Source: Poriferisodalis sp965237655 (lineage in GTDB: Bacteria > Actinomycetota > Acidimicrobiia > Acidimicrobiales > Poriferisodalaceae). Taken from it: a stretch of 64,000 bases of DNA. The position numbers and the translations under genes were made by a program. Location of the stretch: NCBI RefSeq assembly GCF_965237655.1, contig NZ_CBDEGB010000001.1, forward strand, positions 930,001-994,000, written 5' to 3'. Shown here in pieces: positions 17,795 through 26,782 of this stretch. Under the pieces are notes generated by a model. The model did no database searches. It was not told the origin of the DNA and saw only the letters and a list, made by a program, of their open reading frames with translations. The number at the start of each line of letters is the position of its first letter. Positions within the stretch are counted from its first letter, which is position 1.

Positions 17795-18898
17795 ATGCGA
17801 GCTGCCCGTCGCCTGCTCGGCGTAGTCGCCGTCGTGGTGCTGCTGATCCTCGGGTGCGCGTCCGGCGACGATGTCGACGCAGGGACCGCAGCGATGCCAG
17901 CCGATCCGGTGCCGGTTCAAGCGACGCAAGACATCGACCTGTTCGAGACGGTGAGGTCGCGGGGCGTCCTCAACTGCGGGGTGTACGGCGCCGCGGTGGC
18001 ATTCTCCGAGACGCAACCCGACGGCAGCACCACCGGTTTCGACGCCGATTACTGCCGGGCCCTCGCCATCGCGATGCTCGGCGACGCTGGCGCGGTCAAC
18101 TTCGTGCCGCTCACATCGGCCGAACGATTCACGGCGTTGCAGAGCGGCCTCATCGACGTGCTGGTGCGGAACACGACTTGGACGCAGAGCCGCGACGGCG
18201 ACCTGAAATTCGACTTCGCGCCAGTCACCTTCTACGACGGCCAGCAGTTGATGGGCCGCGCCCGTGACGGCTTCACGCCTGCATCGACCGTGGCGGACAT
18301 CGCCGGCGCAACGGTCTGCGCCACCGCTGGAACCACCACCGAGAAGAACATCGCTGACGCAGCCAACGCTGCAGGCGTCGAGATCAGGCTGCAGACCTTC
18401 GAAGACCTCGACATCATCACCGACAGCTTCATCACCGGCACATGCGACTTGATGACCACCGATGGCTCAGGGCTTATCGGCCGCCGGAATCGCCAACAGG
18501 GTGACCAGGAGTGGGTGATCTTCCCCGCAGCACCCTTCTCCAAGGAGCCGCTTGCCCCGCTGTACCTGCCCAACCAGTCGACCTTTGGCGACATCGTCAA
18601 CTGGACGATCTACGCGACGATCATCTTCGACGAGAAGGGCATCACGTCTGCCAACGTCGATGACCTGCTGGGCAGCGGCCAGCTCGATGCCGAGGCAATA
18701 CGGCTGCTCGGTGGCGAAGGCGAGCTGCAAACCAAGATGAGTTTGGAGCCCGATGCGTTTTACGAGGTGGTCCGCCAGATCGGGAACTACGACGAGATCT
18801 ATGCCCGCAACCTCGAAGCTGTCGGGTTACAGCGGACCGGTACGCCCAATGCGCGATGGACCGAAGGCGGGCTGATCTACGCGCCACCGGCGCGCTGA
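17795..18898 (+). CDS. amino-acid ABC transporter substrate-binding lipoprotein, AapJ/BztA-like
   Basis: A 367-residue SBP family 3 protein. A signal peptide with lipobox (VVLLILGCASG, lipidated Cys about residue 20) precedes a domain with VRSRGVLNCGVYG, GFDADYCRALAIAMLGD and VRNTTWTQSRDGDLKFDFAP. These are hallmarks of the general L-amino-acid binding proteins AapJ/BztA. No cognate permease or ATPase lies nearby, so it is an orphan component or the transporter is elsewhere. ATG 17795 is preferred because the signal peptide begins there. Confidence 0.88.
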   Translation: MRAARRLLGVVAVVVLLILGCASGDDVDAGTAAMPADPVPVQATQDIDLFETVRSRGVLNCGVYGAAVAFSETQPDGSTTGFDADYCRALAIAMLGDAGAVNFVPLTSAERFTALQSGLIDVLVRNTTWTQSRDGDLKFDFAPVTFYDGQQLMGRARDGFTPASTVADIAGATVCATAGTTTEKNIADAANAAGVEIRLQTFEDLDIITDSFITGTCDLMTTDGSGLIGRRNRQQGDQEWVIFPAAPFSKEPLAPLYLPNQSTFGDIVNWTIYATIIFDEKGITSANVDDLLGSGQLDAEAIRLLGGEGELQTKMSLEPDAFYEVVRQIGNYDEIYARNLEAVGLQRTGTPNARWTEGGLIYAPPAR

Positions 18899-18899
18899 A

Positions 18900-19682
18900 T
18901 CACCAGGTGGGCCGCGTCAGCACGCCGCCGTCCACAACAAGGGCGATTCCGGTGATCCACCTGGACAGGTCCGAGCACAGGAACACGCACGCGTCGCCGA
19001 CATCCGCGGCGGTGCCCAGCCGTCGCAGCGGTGTCGTTGCGTGCCAGCGGGACACCCCGTCGGGCCAGTCGTCGGCGAGGCTGGGCCGGTCGATCAGACC
19101 TGGCGAGATGCTGTTCACGCGGATCCCGTCGGGGCCGTAGGCAGCGGCCGCGGCCCTGGCATGCATCAGCAGCCCGGCCTTGGAAGTGGAGTAGTGCCCG
19201 GTCCCGTCGTCGGGCTGATGTCCATCGATCGACGCAATGTGCACTACGGCGCCGCCGGAGCCCTGCGCCTGCATCGCGCGGACGGCGGCCTGAGTCAGCC
19301 GGTGTGTCGCGTTGAGGTTGACATCGATCATCTCGGACCATAGGTCGTCGGTCAGCTCGGCGAACGGTGCAACGTTCGCGATGGCGGCGTTGTTGACCAA
19401 ACCGTCGATGCGGCCGTGATGATCGATCGCAGCGGCCACGATGCGCTGCGGAGCGTCGGGGGCGAGCAGATCCGCCTCGACCGAGGTCACGGGGTTGCCG
19501 GCGGCATCAACCAGATGGTCGACTGGCGACGACCGCGTGTGGGCCACCACCGTTGCACCGGCCGCTCCGAGGCGCTGGGCGATGCCAGTGCCGACGCCAC
19601 CACCAGCGCCGGTCACCACGATGACGCGGCCGTCCAGTCGCAGCAGGTCCGCTGGCGCCCGAAGGTCGTCGTGATCAGCCAT
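18900..19682 (-). CDS. SDR family oxidoreductase
   Basis: A 260-residue short-chain dehydrogenase/reductase. The cofactor motif VVTGAGGGVGTGIAQRLG, NNAAIANV, the catalytic Ser in VVHIASIDG and YSTSKAG (YxxxK) are all present, and the C-terminus reads DLSRWITGIALVVDGG. The start at 19682 overlaps the end of the DUF985 gene by eight bases and is preceded by AGAAGGA. It is convergent with the amino-acid binding protein gene, with a one-base gap. The substrate is unknown. Confidence 0.92.
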   Translation of the reverse strand: MADHDDLRAPADLLRLDGRVIVVTGAGGGVGTGIAQRLGAAGATVVAHTRSSPVDHLVDAAGNPVTSVEADLLAPDAPQRIVAAAIDHHGRIDGLVNNAAIANVAPFAELTDDLWSEMIDVNLNATHRLTQAAVRAMQAQGSGGAVVHIASIDGHQPDDGTGHYSTSKAGLLMHARAAAAAYGPDGIRVNSISPGLIDRPSLADDWPDGVSRWHATTPLRRLGTAADVGDACVFLCSDLSRWITGIALVVDGGVLTRPTW

Positions 19683-20136
19683 AGTCCTTCTCCATTCGCG
19701 TGAAGCGTGCGATGTCGGAGGCCGCCTGCGGGTAGGCGGCCACAAGCGCATCCCGCTCGCCCAGCTCGAAACCGGCATCGGTGAATGCGGGCGCCATCGT
19801 CGTGCCGACAAGCGACCAGTCGCCCGTAGTTCCCGCCGCCATCCAGACACCGGGCCCGACTGCGACGACGGGCCGCTGTCCACCTGCCAAGTCGTCACCG
19901 AGCATCGGACGCTCGACGCCGCCACCGGGTTCCAGCAGCAGTATCTCGACGGGTGCCCCGGCGTAGTGATGCCAGAGCTCGACGCCCCCGAGACAATGCA
20001 GAGCGGAGAAGTCCCCCGGCTGCATCAGGTAGTAGATCGCTGACGAATGCTCGTCGCGCCAGGTCTGGGCCCACTGGCCGCCTTCGCTCGCTAGTGGAGT
20101 GAGGCCCAGCAACTCGGTCACCTTGTCGGCGTCCAC
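19675..20136 (-). CDS. cupin_5 (DUF985) family protein
   Basis: A 153-residue cupin. It begins MDADKVTELLGLTPLASEGG, and the core SSAIYYLMQPGDFSALHCL with LWHHYAGAPVEILLL matches the DUF985/cupin_5 fold, some members of which bind metal. The C-terminal half has GVWMAAGTTGDWSLVGTTMAP. It overlaps the following SDR gene, so the two are co-translated. No reaction is established. Confidence 0.85.
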   Translation of the reverse strand: MDADKVTELLGLTPLASEGGQWAQTWRDEHSSAIYYLMQPGDFSALHCLGGVELWHHYAGAPVEILLLEPGGGVERPMLGDDLAGGQRPVVAVGPGVWMAAGTTGDWSLVGTTMAPAFTDAGFELGERDALVAAYPQAASDIARFTRMEKDYG

Positions 20137-20181
20137 CGGCCCAACGTAACCCCCCGTCCCGAAGCGACGTGCTCCGGCAGT

Positions 20182-21606
20182 TCAGTCTGAGGCAGAGGCG
20201 ATCTCTGGCGCGATGGGGTCGAGACCAAGCAGATCCTCCAGCACGGCAAGCGTCTGCAGCACGCCGATGTCGTCGACTTGATGGCCGAGCACCTGCAGGC
20301 CGATGGGCATGCCGTCATCGGTGAAGCCGCAGCAGATGGTTCCCGCTGGGCGCCGGGTGAGGTTGGCCAGCGGCGTGAAGCGGACCCAATTCTCCGTCTC
20401 GACGCCGTTGATGGTCCCGTCCCCTCCGACAACAGGTGTCTGGCCCGCCATTGTCGGCGAGAGCATCGCGTCGAAACCAGCCATCACCTCGCCGAGTTGC
20501 ATCGACAGCTCGGCGGCCTGCTGGCGGGCCGCTGCCACCGTGTCCACCGTCACTCGTTCAAAGGCTTCTTCCAACGCCACGGCGAGCACGTCGGTGACGT
20601 CATCCCACGCGGGCGTTCCGTACAGGGGCCGAAACGCCGGCCCGATCAGCCCACCCAGGAAGAGCGGCAGAAACGCCCCCGAGACCGTGTCGAACAGCGT
20701 GCCCATCTCGACAACCTCGACGCCCTCCGCCGCGAGCCGCTCGACCGCAGCAGCACAGCTGGCCAGGATCTCAGCGTCCACCGGTTCGCCGTCGAACGAG
20801 GGAACCCACAGCACACGCTTCGGCAGCGGGGGGTCGTCCAGCGCCCCGTGCCACGATTCGGTCGGTGCCGGCAGGCTGCGGAGGTCGGACGGATGGGGGC
20901 CCACCACTGCGTCGAGGCAATACGCCACGTCACGGATGAGGCGAGCCATCGGCCCCACGCACGACAGGTCCAACAGTCCCGGCGGCGGCGGCCCGCTCGG
21001 CACACGTCCCTGGCTCGTCTTGATGCCCGACAGGCCGCACATCGCCGAGGGGATCCGGATGGAGCCGCCACCGTCGGAGCCAGTGCCGACCGGCACCATG
21101 CCCGATGCAATCGCAGCAGCGGTGCCCCCCGACGAACCACCGGGAGAACGGCTCAGGTTCCATGGATTCCACGTCGCTCCGAACACTGGGTTGTAGGTGT
21201 CGCCCATACAGCCGAACTCTGGCGTATTGGTCTTGCCGACGATGACGGCGCCAGCAGCCCGCAAACGCGCGACTTCGGTGGAGTCGGCGGTGACCGGCGG
21301 GGTGTCGCGCAGGTGCATGGCTCCGCGAGTGGTACCGAACCCTGCGGCGTCGGCGAGGTCCTTGACGCCGATCGGGATGCCCGCCAACGGTCCCACGTCC
21401 TCGCCGGCATCGAGGCGTACATCGATGGCAGCGGCTTGGGAGCGAGCGGCCGCTTCGTCAATGGCGACGAACGCATTGAGGTGCGGGTTCAGGGCTTCGA
21501 TGCGCTCAAGAGCGTGCTCGGTCACCTCCCCGGCGGTCAGCGTCCGGTCTCGCACCATCGACACCAGCGCTTCAACTGTCACTGTCCTGAAGTCGGGCAC
21601 GTCCAT
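20182..21606 (-). CDS. amidase signature family enzyme
   Basis: A 474-residue amidase signature protein. Catalytic elements are visible: Lys in GIPIGVKDLADAAG, cis-Ser in SPGGSSGGTA and the nucleophile Ser in GSDGGGSIRIPSAMCG. It is distinct from the Rhodococcus-type amidase at 11-12.5 kb and closer to general GatA-like hydrolases of small or aryl amides. Its own start at 21606 follows a G-rich stretch. It is upstream of DUF985 and SDR genes on the same strand, which may form one transcript. Confidence 0.9.
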   Translation of the reverse strand: MDVPDFRTVTVEALVSMVRDRTLTAGEVTEHALERIEALNPHLNAFVAIDEAAARSQAAAIDVRLDAGEDVGPLAGIPIGVKDLADAAGFGTTRGAMHLRDTPPVTADSTEVARLRAAGAVIVGKTNTPEFGCMGDTYNPVFGATWNPWNLSRSPGGSSGGTAAAIASGMVPVGTGSDGGGSIRIPSAMCGLSGIKTSQGRVPSGPPPPGLLDLSCVGPMARLIRDVAYCLDAVVGPHPSDLRSLPAPTESWHGALDDPPLPKRVLWVPSFDGEPVDAEILASCAAAVERLAAEGVEVVEMGTLFDTVSGAFLPLFLGGLIGPAFRPLYGTPAWDDVTDVLAVALEEAFERVTVDTVAAARQQAAELSMQLGEVMAGFDAMLSPTMAGQTPVVGGDGTINGVETENWVRFTPLANLTRRPAGTICCGFTDDGMPIGLQVLGHQVDDIGVLQTLAVLEDLLGLDPIAPEIASASD

Positions 21607-21672
21607 GTCAGTCCACCCCCCGGAGGCACGACACTACTAACCGGTCTGGGCCGGTCCGGTGGCGCTGCGATG

Positions 21673-22436
21673 TCAGCGAGCTGATGCGCCGCCGTCGATC
21701 GTGATCGACGTGCCGCTGACGTGGCTGGACCGATCCGATGCAAGAAAGGCGACCACGTCGGCTACCTGCTCCACGGTTCCCGGAGCGGGATCGGCAGGGA
21801 TCAGCTCTTCCCAGCGGGACTCATCGCCCCATTCGTCGACCGCCTGGCGGCGCAGCAAATCACCCATGCGGTCGGTGATGATGAGCCCGGGATTGACGGC
21901 CACCACCCGCACGCCCTCGCGCAGGCTCCGGCTGCCCAGCGCCGCAGTCATCGCCACAAGACCGCTGTTGCCGACCGCACCGGCGATGTAGGACGGCTGC
22001 GGCCGTAGCGAGGCCGCCCCGATGACGTTGACGATGACACCGCTGCCTCGAGCGGACATGAGGGGATAGATGGCCCGGCACAGGTCGATGTAACCGAACA
22101 CCTTCAGGTCCCAGGCGTCGCGCCATGTGGTGTCGTCGACGGTCACGATGTCACCGCCGGGGATTGCCCCGGCGTTGTTGACCCAGATGTCGACGGGGCC
22201 GTCGAGGCCGGTCTCGGCCAGTAGCGTCTGGCGTCCCCCGGTCGTGGACAGGTCAACAGCGTGCGTCGAGACCGTCGATTCCGGCGCCGCAGACTCCACC
22301 TCCCCGGCGGCCTTGGCCAGGACATCAGCCGACCGCGCCGCCAGCGCAACATCGCAGCCCTCGCGGGCAAGCGCCATAGCGCACCCCAGCCCGATTCCCT
22401 TTGATGCGCCAGTGATCACGGCGCGCCTGCCTGCTA
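21673..22436 (-). pseudogene. SDR oxidoreductase gene split by an IS630-type insertion
   Basis: An SDR whose visible frame begins at codon 11 (VITGASKGIGLG). The missing start lies beyond the inserted element: 23649-23661 supplies ATGGACTTGGGGC. Removing 22437-23646 and one TA gives a continuous frame beginning MDLGLAGRRAVITGASKGIG, 258 residues long. The family Ser is near VNVIGAASLRPQPSYIAG; the usual YxxxK lysine is not at the expected place (SYIAGAVG), as in some SDR subgroups. As it stands the gene has lost its start and would need an internal GTG, so it is probably inactive or N-truncated. Confidence 0.85.
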
Positions 22437-23646
22437 GTGCTGTGTCCGCAAACGTTTGCGCGCTTTGGTCATGCGGCTGCTTTGGCGGGTCGGCCCCATC
22501 GTTGTTGCCGTTCGGCTCGGGTTCTGGCTCGTTCGCGCCGTTGGGCTGCGAGCAGTTCGGGTGAGCGTTTGTTGGCGTTGCGCCAGCGCAGGTAGGCGTG
22601 CAGGCGGCGGGTGAGCACGGTGTGGTTGGGGTGGTCGGAGTTGTTGAGCACGAATTCGCGCAGCGGCCCGAAGTGCGCTTCGATGGGGTTCGCCCATGAG
22701 CTGTAGGTCGGGGTGAAGCACAGCTCGACTTTGTTGCGCTTGGCCCATCTGGCGATGTCGGTGCCTTTGTGGGCGGACAGGTTGTCCAAGATCACATAGA
22801 CCGGCTCGCCGTCAGGGCGCCGGGCGCGGATGGTCTTGAGCGCTGCGAGGGTGTTGGCTGCGGACTTGCGGCGCCGCACGACACCCCACAGCTCGTCGTC
22901 GCCGACGCTGTAGCAGCCGTGGAACTGGCGCACCCCGTGGAGCTTGTTGTAGTTCGCGCGCAGCCGCTGGGGACGCGACCGCGGCGCCCAGCACGCCCCG
23001 CCGGTCGGGTGAATGGCCAGCGGCCCGAACTCGTCGAACGCGAACACCCGGTCCGGTTGCTTGTCCGCCACATGCTCGATGCGGTCCAGCTTCGCGTCAC
23101 GGTCAGGGTCGTTGGACTCCTTCCAGGTCTTGGTGCGCTGGAACGTGATGCCTGACTCGGTGAGGATCTCGTGCAGCCGCTGCCGGCCGACCTGCACCAC
23201 CCGGGTCGGGTTGTCGGCCAGGTACGTCGCGAGCTTGCGGATGCTCCACCGAGTGAACGGCTGAGCCAGCTTGCGCGGGCGGGTGCGGGCCGTCTCGACG
23301 ATGAACGCCTCATCGTCAGTCGTGATCCGGCGGGGACGGCCACCCGCCCACTGAGGGTCCAACGACACCATCCCCGACTCGTTGAACCTGTGGATCATCT
23401 CGCGCACCCGATCAGGCGACGTCGCCGCCAGCTGCGCGATCACCGGCACCGAGTTCCCGCCCGCCGACGCATGGATCACCACCGCACGCCGCCATCGCAC
23501 ATGAGACCCCGGCGACTTGTCGGCGCCGCGACGCACGATCCGCTGCAACGTGATGGGTCAACCGACGGACCCGCGCTCACCATACCCCCGACCAAACCAC
23601 AAACCACACCCCGCCACGCGGACACCAACCCGACGAACGTTTGCAC
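22437..23646 (-). mobile_element. IS630-family insertion sequence, 1210 bases
   Basis: The element is bounded by TA dinucleotides (22435-22436 and 23647-23648), the expected IS630/Tc1-mariner target duplication. The ends start GTGC inward, and both carry a GCAAACGTT motif close to the tip, offset by several bases, so the terminal repeats are imperfect. The left end contains the perfect palindrome GCAAACGTTTGC (22448-22459). It holds one transposase gene on the minus strand. The boundaries are fixed by reconstruction of the interrupted SDR reading frame. Confidence 0.88.
22469..23548 (-). CDS. IS630-family DDE transposase
   Basis: A 359-residue transposase. An N-terminal HTH region (SPDRVREMIHRFNESGMVSL) is followed by the DDE catalytic core: first Asp in VFAFDEFGPLAIHP, second in YVILDNLSAHKG, and Glu in YSSWANPIEAHFGPLREF. 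The frame opens after a stop at 23558-23560; the first usable start is a TTG at 23548, so the exact start is uncertain. It is intact and may be active. It catalyses cut-and-paste movement into TA sites. Confidence 0.92.
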   Translation of the reverse strand: MQRIVRRGADKSPGSHVRWRRAVVIHASAGGNSVPVIAQLAATSPDRVREMIHRFNESGMVSLDPQWAGGRPRRITTDDEAFIVETARTRPRKLAQPFTRWSIRKLATYLADNPTRVVQVGRQRLHEILTESGITFQRTKTWKESNDPDRDAKLDRIEHVADKQPDRVFAFDEFGPLAIHPTGGACWAPRSRPQRLRANYNKLHGVRQFHGCYSVGDDELWGVVRRRKSAANTLAALKTIRARRPDGEPVYVILDNLSAHKGTDIARWAKRNKVELCFTPTYSSWANPIEAHFGPLREFVLNNSDHPNHTVLTRRLHAYLRWRNANKRSPELLAAQRRERARTRAERQQRWGRPAKAAA

Positions 23647-23769
23647 TAGCCCCAAGTCCATCGGCTCAACGTAACCCCGGCGTCTCACACGCGCCGTGGG
23701 GTCGCGGCCCGCGCAGTGTCCGCTTCGCACCAACGGGCGTCGAATGCGCTGTGGTCCTACGCTCAACTC

Positions 23770-25005
23770 ATGGCGAGTGCCGGCGAGGTACGTGACGAAG
23801 CCCGCACATGGCTTGACGAGCACTGGCACCCCGAGCGGCCGCTCATCGAGTGGCGCAACCTGCTGGCCGACACTGGCTGGGGCACCCCGTCATGGCCGAC
23901 GCAGTGGCACGGCCGAGGCCTGCCGCCGTCCATGGACGCCGTCGTGGCGGGCGAGTTCGACGCGGTCGGAGCCATCGGCGTTGCGGCCGGCGTCAGCATG
24001 TACCTGGTGGCGCCGACGCTGCTGGCTCATGCCGACGACGAGCTGAAGCGGCGTCACCTTCGCCCGATCCTGACCGGCGAGCACAAGTGGTGCCAGCTGT
24101 TCTCCGAGCCCACGAACGGGTCGGATCTGGCGGGGCTCGTGACACGGGCCGACCGCGACGGCGACGAGTGGATTGTCAATGGCCAGAAGGTCTGGAACTC
24201 CGGGGCGCACAAGGCCCGATTCGGCATCCTGATGGCCCGCACCAACTGGGAGGTCCCTAAGCACCAGGGCATCTCGTACTTCCTGATGCCGATGAAGCAG
24301 CCCGGAGTGGAGGTGCGCCCGCTGCGCCAGATGAACGGCCATGCGTCGTTCAACGAGGTGTTCTTTGTCGATGCCCGGGTACCCGACAGCGAGATGGTCG
24401 GCAATCCCGGCGACGGCTGGCGCATTGCCCTCACCACGCTGGCGCACGAGCGCTCCGCGGTGGCCACCCGCCGTCCCCGCTACCCGGCCGACGGCGGCCC
24501 GACGGTGACCCAGGCCAAGCGCGAGCGCGACGAATACTTCGCCACCTACAAGTGGTACCCGCAGCGGGCGGGGCGGGCGAACCTGGTCATCCCCGAGGCA
24601 CAGCGGACCGGACGGGTCAGCGACCCGCTGGTCCGACAGCAGATCGCCCGCGTCGAGACGCTTCGCCGGATCTCGTCGTGGACCGCCAAGCGCGCCCGGG
24701 CCGCACGTGCCGCTGGCAAACCGCCCGGCCCCGAAGGCTCGCTCACCAAGCTGAACATGTCGGTCACCGCCCGCGCCTGCCACGAGGCCCACACGCTGAT
24801 CGCCGGCCCGATGGGAATGCTCGTGGGGCCCCGCAGCAACGCCGACGGCATCGTCTCGGAGATCCTCTTGTCCACACCGGCGATGTCGATCGCCGGCGGC
24901 ACCGACGAGATACAGCGCAACATCATCGGCGAGCGGGTGCTGGGCCTGCCCAAGGAGCCAGACGACTCCAAGGACATCCCCTACTCCGCTTCCCGCCGCA
25001 ACTGA
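23770..25005 (+). CDS. acyl-CoA dehydrogenase
   Basis: A 411-residue FAD-dependent acyl-CoA dehydrogenase. It has CQLFSEPTNGSDLAGL, WIVNGQKVWNSGAHKA and the C-terminal IAGGTDEIQRNIIGERVLGL. The position of the usual catalytic glutamate (IxEGTS) is occupied by glycine, as in actinobacterial ACADs thought to work as heteromers or with an alternative base. It is divergent from the interrupted SDR gene, 108 bases apart. ATG 23770 matches the family start better than an earlier in-frame start at 23716, which would overlap the divergent promoter region. Confidence 0.88.
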   Translation: MASAGEVRDEARTWLDEHWHPERPLIEWRNLLADTGWGTPSWPTQWHGRGLPPSMDAVVAGEFDAVGAIGVAAGVSMYLVAPTLLAHADDELKRRHLRPILTGEHKWCQLFSEPTNGSDLAGLVTRADRDGDEWIVNGQKVWNSGAHKARFGILMARTNWEVPKHQGISYFLMPMKQPGVEVRPLRQMNGHASFNEVFFVDARVPDSEMVGNPGDGWRIALTTLAHERSAVATRRPRYPADGGPTVTQAKRERDEYFATYKWYPQRAGRANLVIPEAQRTGRVSDPLVRQQIARVETLRRISSWTAKRARAARAAGKPPGPEGSLTKLNMSVTARACHEAHTLIAGPMGMLVGPRSNADGIVSEILLSTPAMSIAGGTDEIQRNIIGERVLGLPKEPDDSKDIPYSASRRN

Positions 25006-25119
25006 ATCCCGCAACCGACGGCGAGCGACGAGACGGTGCAGTTCGTCTTGCCACATCTTTCGAGCTAAGAACATCAGACAATTAAGTTCTTGACCAGAAT
25101 ATGACTGATTCAAAATCTC

Positions 25120-25130
25120 TTCTCAGAGAA
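25120..25130. promoter_or_regulatory. small inverted repeat upstream of AbiEi-Fic fusion gene
   Basis: TTCTCAGAGAA is a perfect 5-base inverted repeat with a one-base centre inside an AT-rich patch (25065-25150), 42 bases before the start of the fusion gene. The location and composition suggest promoter/operator DNA; the repeat is short and could be chance. Confidence 0.3.
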
Positions 25131-25172
25131 ATATTGCTGCTTCTTGAGTTCTCGGGGCGTTAGCGTCAGACT

Positions 25173-26687
25173 ATGGCTCGAAGAGTCTCCACCCCTTGGC
25201 CGACTGAGCCTCGCACAGTGTTCTTCGACGACGTGGCGTCGCGGGACACGCTCAGCCGGGCTGTGGCCGATGGCAGGATTCGCCGGCTGGCACCACGGCT
25301 GTACTCTGCCGACCTCGTCAGCGACCCCGCTGAGATCGTGGTTGCCAACCGATGGCTCATCCTGGGGCACTTGCTTCCCGGTGCTGTCATCGTTGATCGC
25401 TCGGCCGCGCAAGACGGCAGCGTGAGTGGAGACTGCATCTTCGTCGCAACAGAGAATGGGCGCAAATCCATTCAGCTGCCAGGGATGGAGGTCCGGATCC
25501 GCTGTGGCAGGCCCTTGACCGAACCGCTAGAGGATCCGCCTTGGCCCCACGGGCTCAGGATGTCCAGCCCGGCTCGCATCTTGGTGGACAACCTCGCCGT
25601 CACTCGCGGCCGCAGCGGGCGGACGCCCCGGACACTGTCGCTGGCGGAGCTTGAGGATTGGCTGGCCGCCAAGGCCATCACTTGGGGGCCAGAACGGATG
25701 TCGCGACTTCGCGACGACGCGACCACCCTCGCCGACGTCTTAGGCAAGGTCGATCAGGTCGACAGGATTAAGCGTCTGTTTGACCAGTTGACGGGCGACC
25801 AGCCGTTGCGTCCCACAGCCGGCCCGCTTCTACAAGCGTTGACTTACGGTAGAGCCTGGGATGAACGCAGGGTCGAGATGTTCAACCGGTTGGCTCAGGG
25901 CTTGACCGGCTACGACGACCCGGATGTGCCCGATTGGCTCCCAGCAGGACCCGAAGCGGAACCGCTGCCGTTCTTCGAGAGTTACTTCTCCAACTACATC
26001 GAGGGCACAGTATTCACGGTGCCCGAAGCCCGTCGCATCATTGACACCCAGCAACCCCCACCCACTCGCCCAGCCGATGGCCACGACATCTTGGGCACCT
26101 ATCGCTGTGTCGCCGACACCGTCGGACGCAGGGCCACCGCTGACGATGTTGAAGGGTTCCTGAGTCACCTGCGCGAGCGACATCAGATGATTCTCGCAGG
26201 CCGCCCCGAAGTGGGTCCGGGGCAGTGGAAGCAGGCACCCAACCAAGTCGGCGCATATCTCTTCGTCGATCCCCCCTTGGTCGAAGGCACACTGCGTCAA
26301 GGTTTCGAGCTGTCCCTCTCGGTTCCCGCTGGCTTCCGGCGCGCGCTCTACATCATGATCATGGTGGCCGAGGTTCACCCCTTCACCGACGGCAATGGGA
26401 GGGTGGCGCGCGTGATGATGAACGCCGAGCTGTCGGCAGTCGATGCTGCGCGGATCATCATCCCGAGTGTGTTCCGCAATGAGTACATCGGCTGCCTCCG
26501 ACGCACCTCGACAACGCAGGCTGATGATGTTGCAGTACTGATGAGAGTCATGAGCTTCGCGTGGCGGTGGACGGCAGCTATGCCCTGGCACGACAAAGGG
26601 GCTACCGGCGGCCAATTGGAGGCCACCAATGCCCTCCGAGATCCCGACGACGCTGCCATCGGTGGCATCAAGCTCCGACTGCCCTGA
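25173..26687 (+). CDS. Fic family protein with N-terminal AbiEi-like domain
   Basis: A 504-residue fusion. Residues about 1-145 look like an AbiEi-type (type IV antitoxin/regulator) segment: SRDTLSRAVADGRIRRLAPR, then LYSADL and a mixed sheet. Residues about 270-490 form a Fic domain with the inhibitory helix SNYIEGT ((S/T)xxxEG) and the full motif HPFTDGNGRVAR. It is therefore a probable self-inhibited AMP-transferase with a built-in DNA-binding or antitoxin-like module. It stands alone between metabolic genes. Neither the target nor a partner gene is evident. Confidence 0.82.
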   Translation: MARRVSTPWPTEPRTVFFDDVASRDTLSRAVADGRIRRLAPRLYSADLVSDPAEIVVANRWLILGHLLPGAVIVDRSAAQDGSVSGDCIFVATENGRKSIQLPGMEVRIRCGRPLTEPLEDPPWPHGLRMSSPARILVDNLAVTRGRSGRTPRTLSLAELEDWLAAKAITWGPERMSRLRDDATTLADVLGKVDQVDRIKRLFDQLTGDQPLRPTAGPLLQALTYGRAWDERRVEMFNRLAQGLTGYDDPDVPDWLPAGPEAEPLPFFESYFSNYIEGTVFTVPEARRIIDTQQPPPTRPADGHDILGTYRCVADTVGRRATADDVEGFLSHLRERHQMILAGRPEVGPGQWKQAPNQVGAYLFVDPPLVEGTLRQGFELSLSVPAGFRRALYIMIMVAEVHPFTDGNGRVARVMMNAELSAVDAARIIIPSVFRNEYIGCLRRTSTTQADDVAVLMRVMSFAWRWTAAMPWHDKGATGGQLEATNALRDPDDAAIGGIKLRLP

Positions 26688-26782
26688 GACACGGGTAGCT
26701 CGGTACGCTCCAAGCGGGGCAATGGGTGCAATCGACGACCCTGCCAGCGCCCGCGGCCCGATCAGCACCGATGGGAGGCGTC

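Noticed and set aside
22769..23155. Open frames on the plus strand inside the IS630 element
   Set aside because: They are antisense to the transposase and lack similarity.
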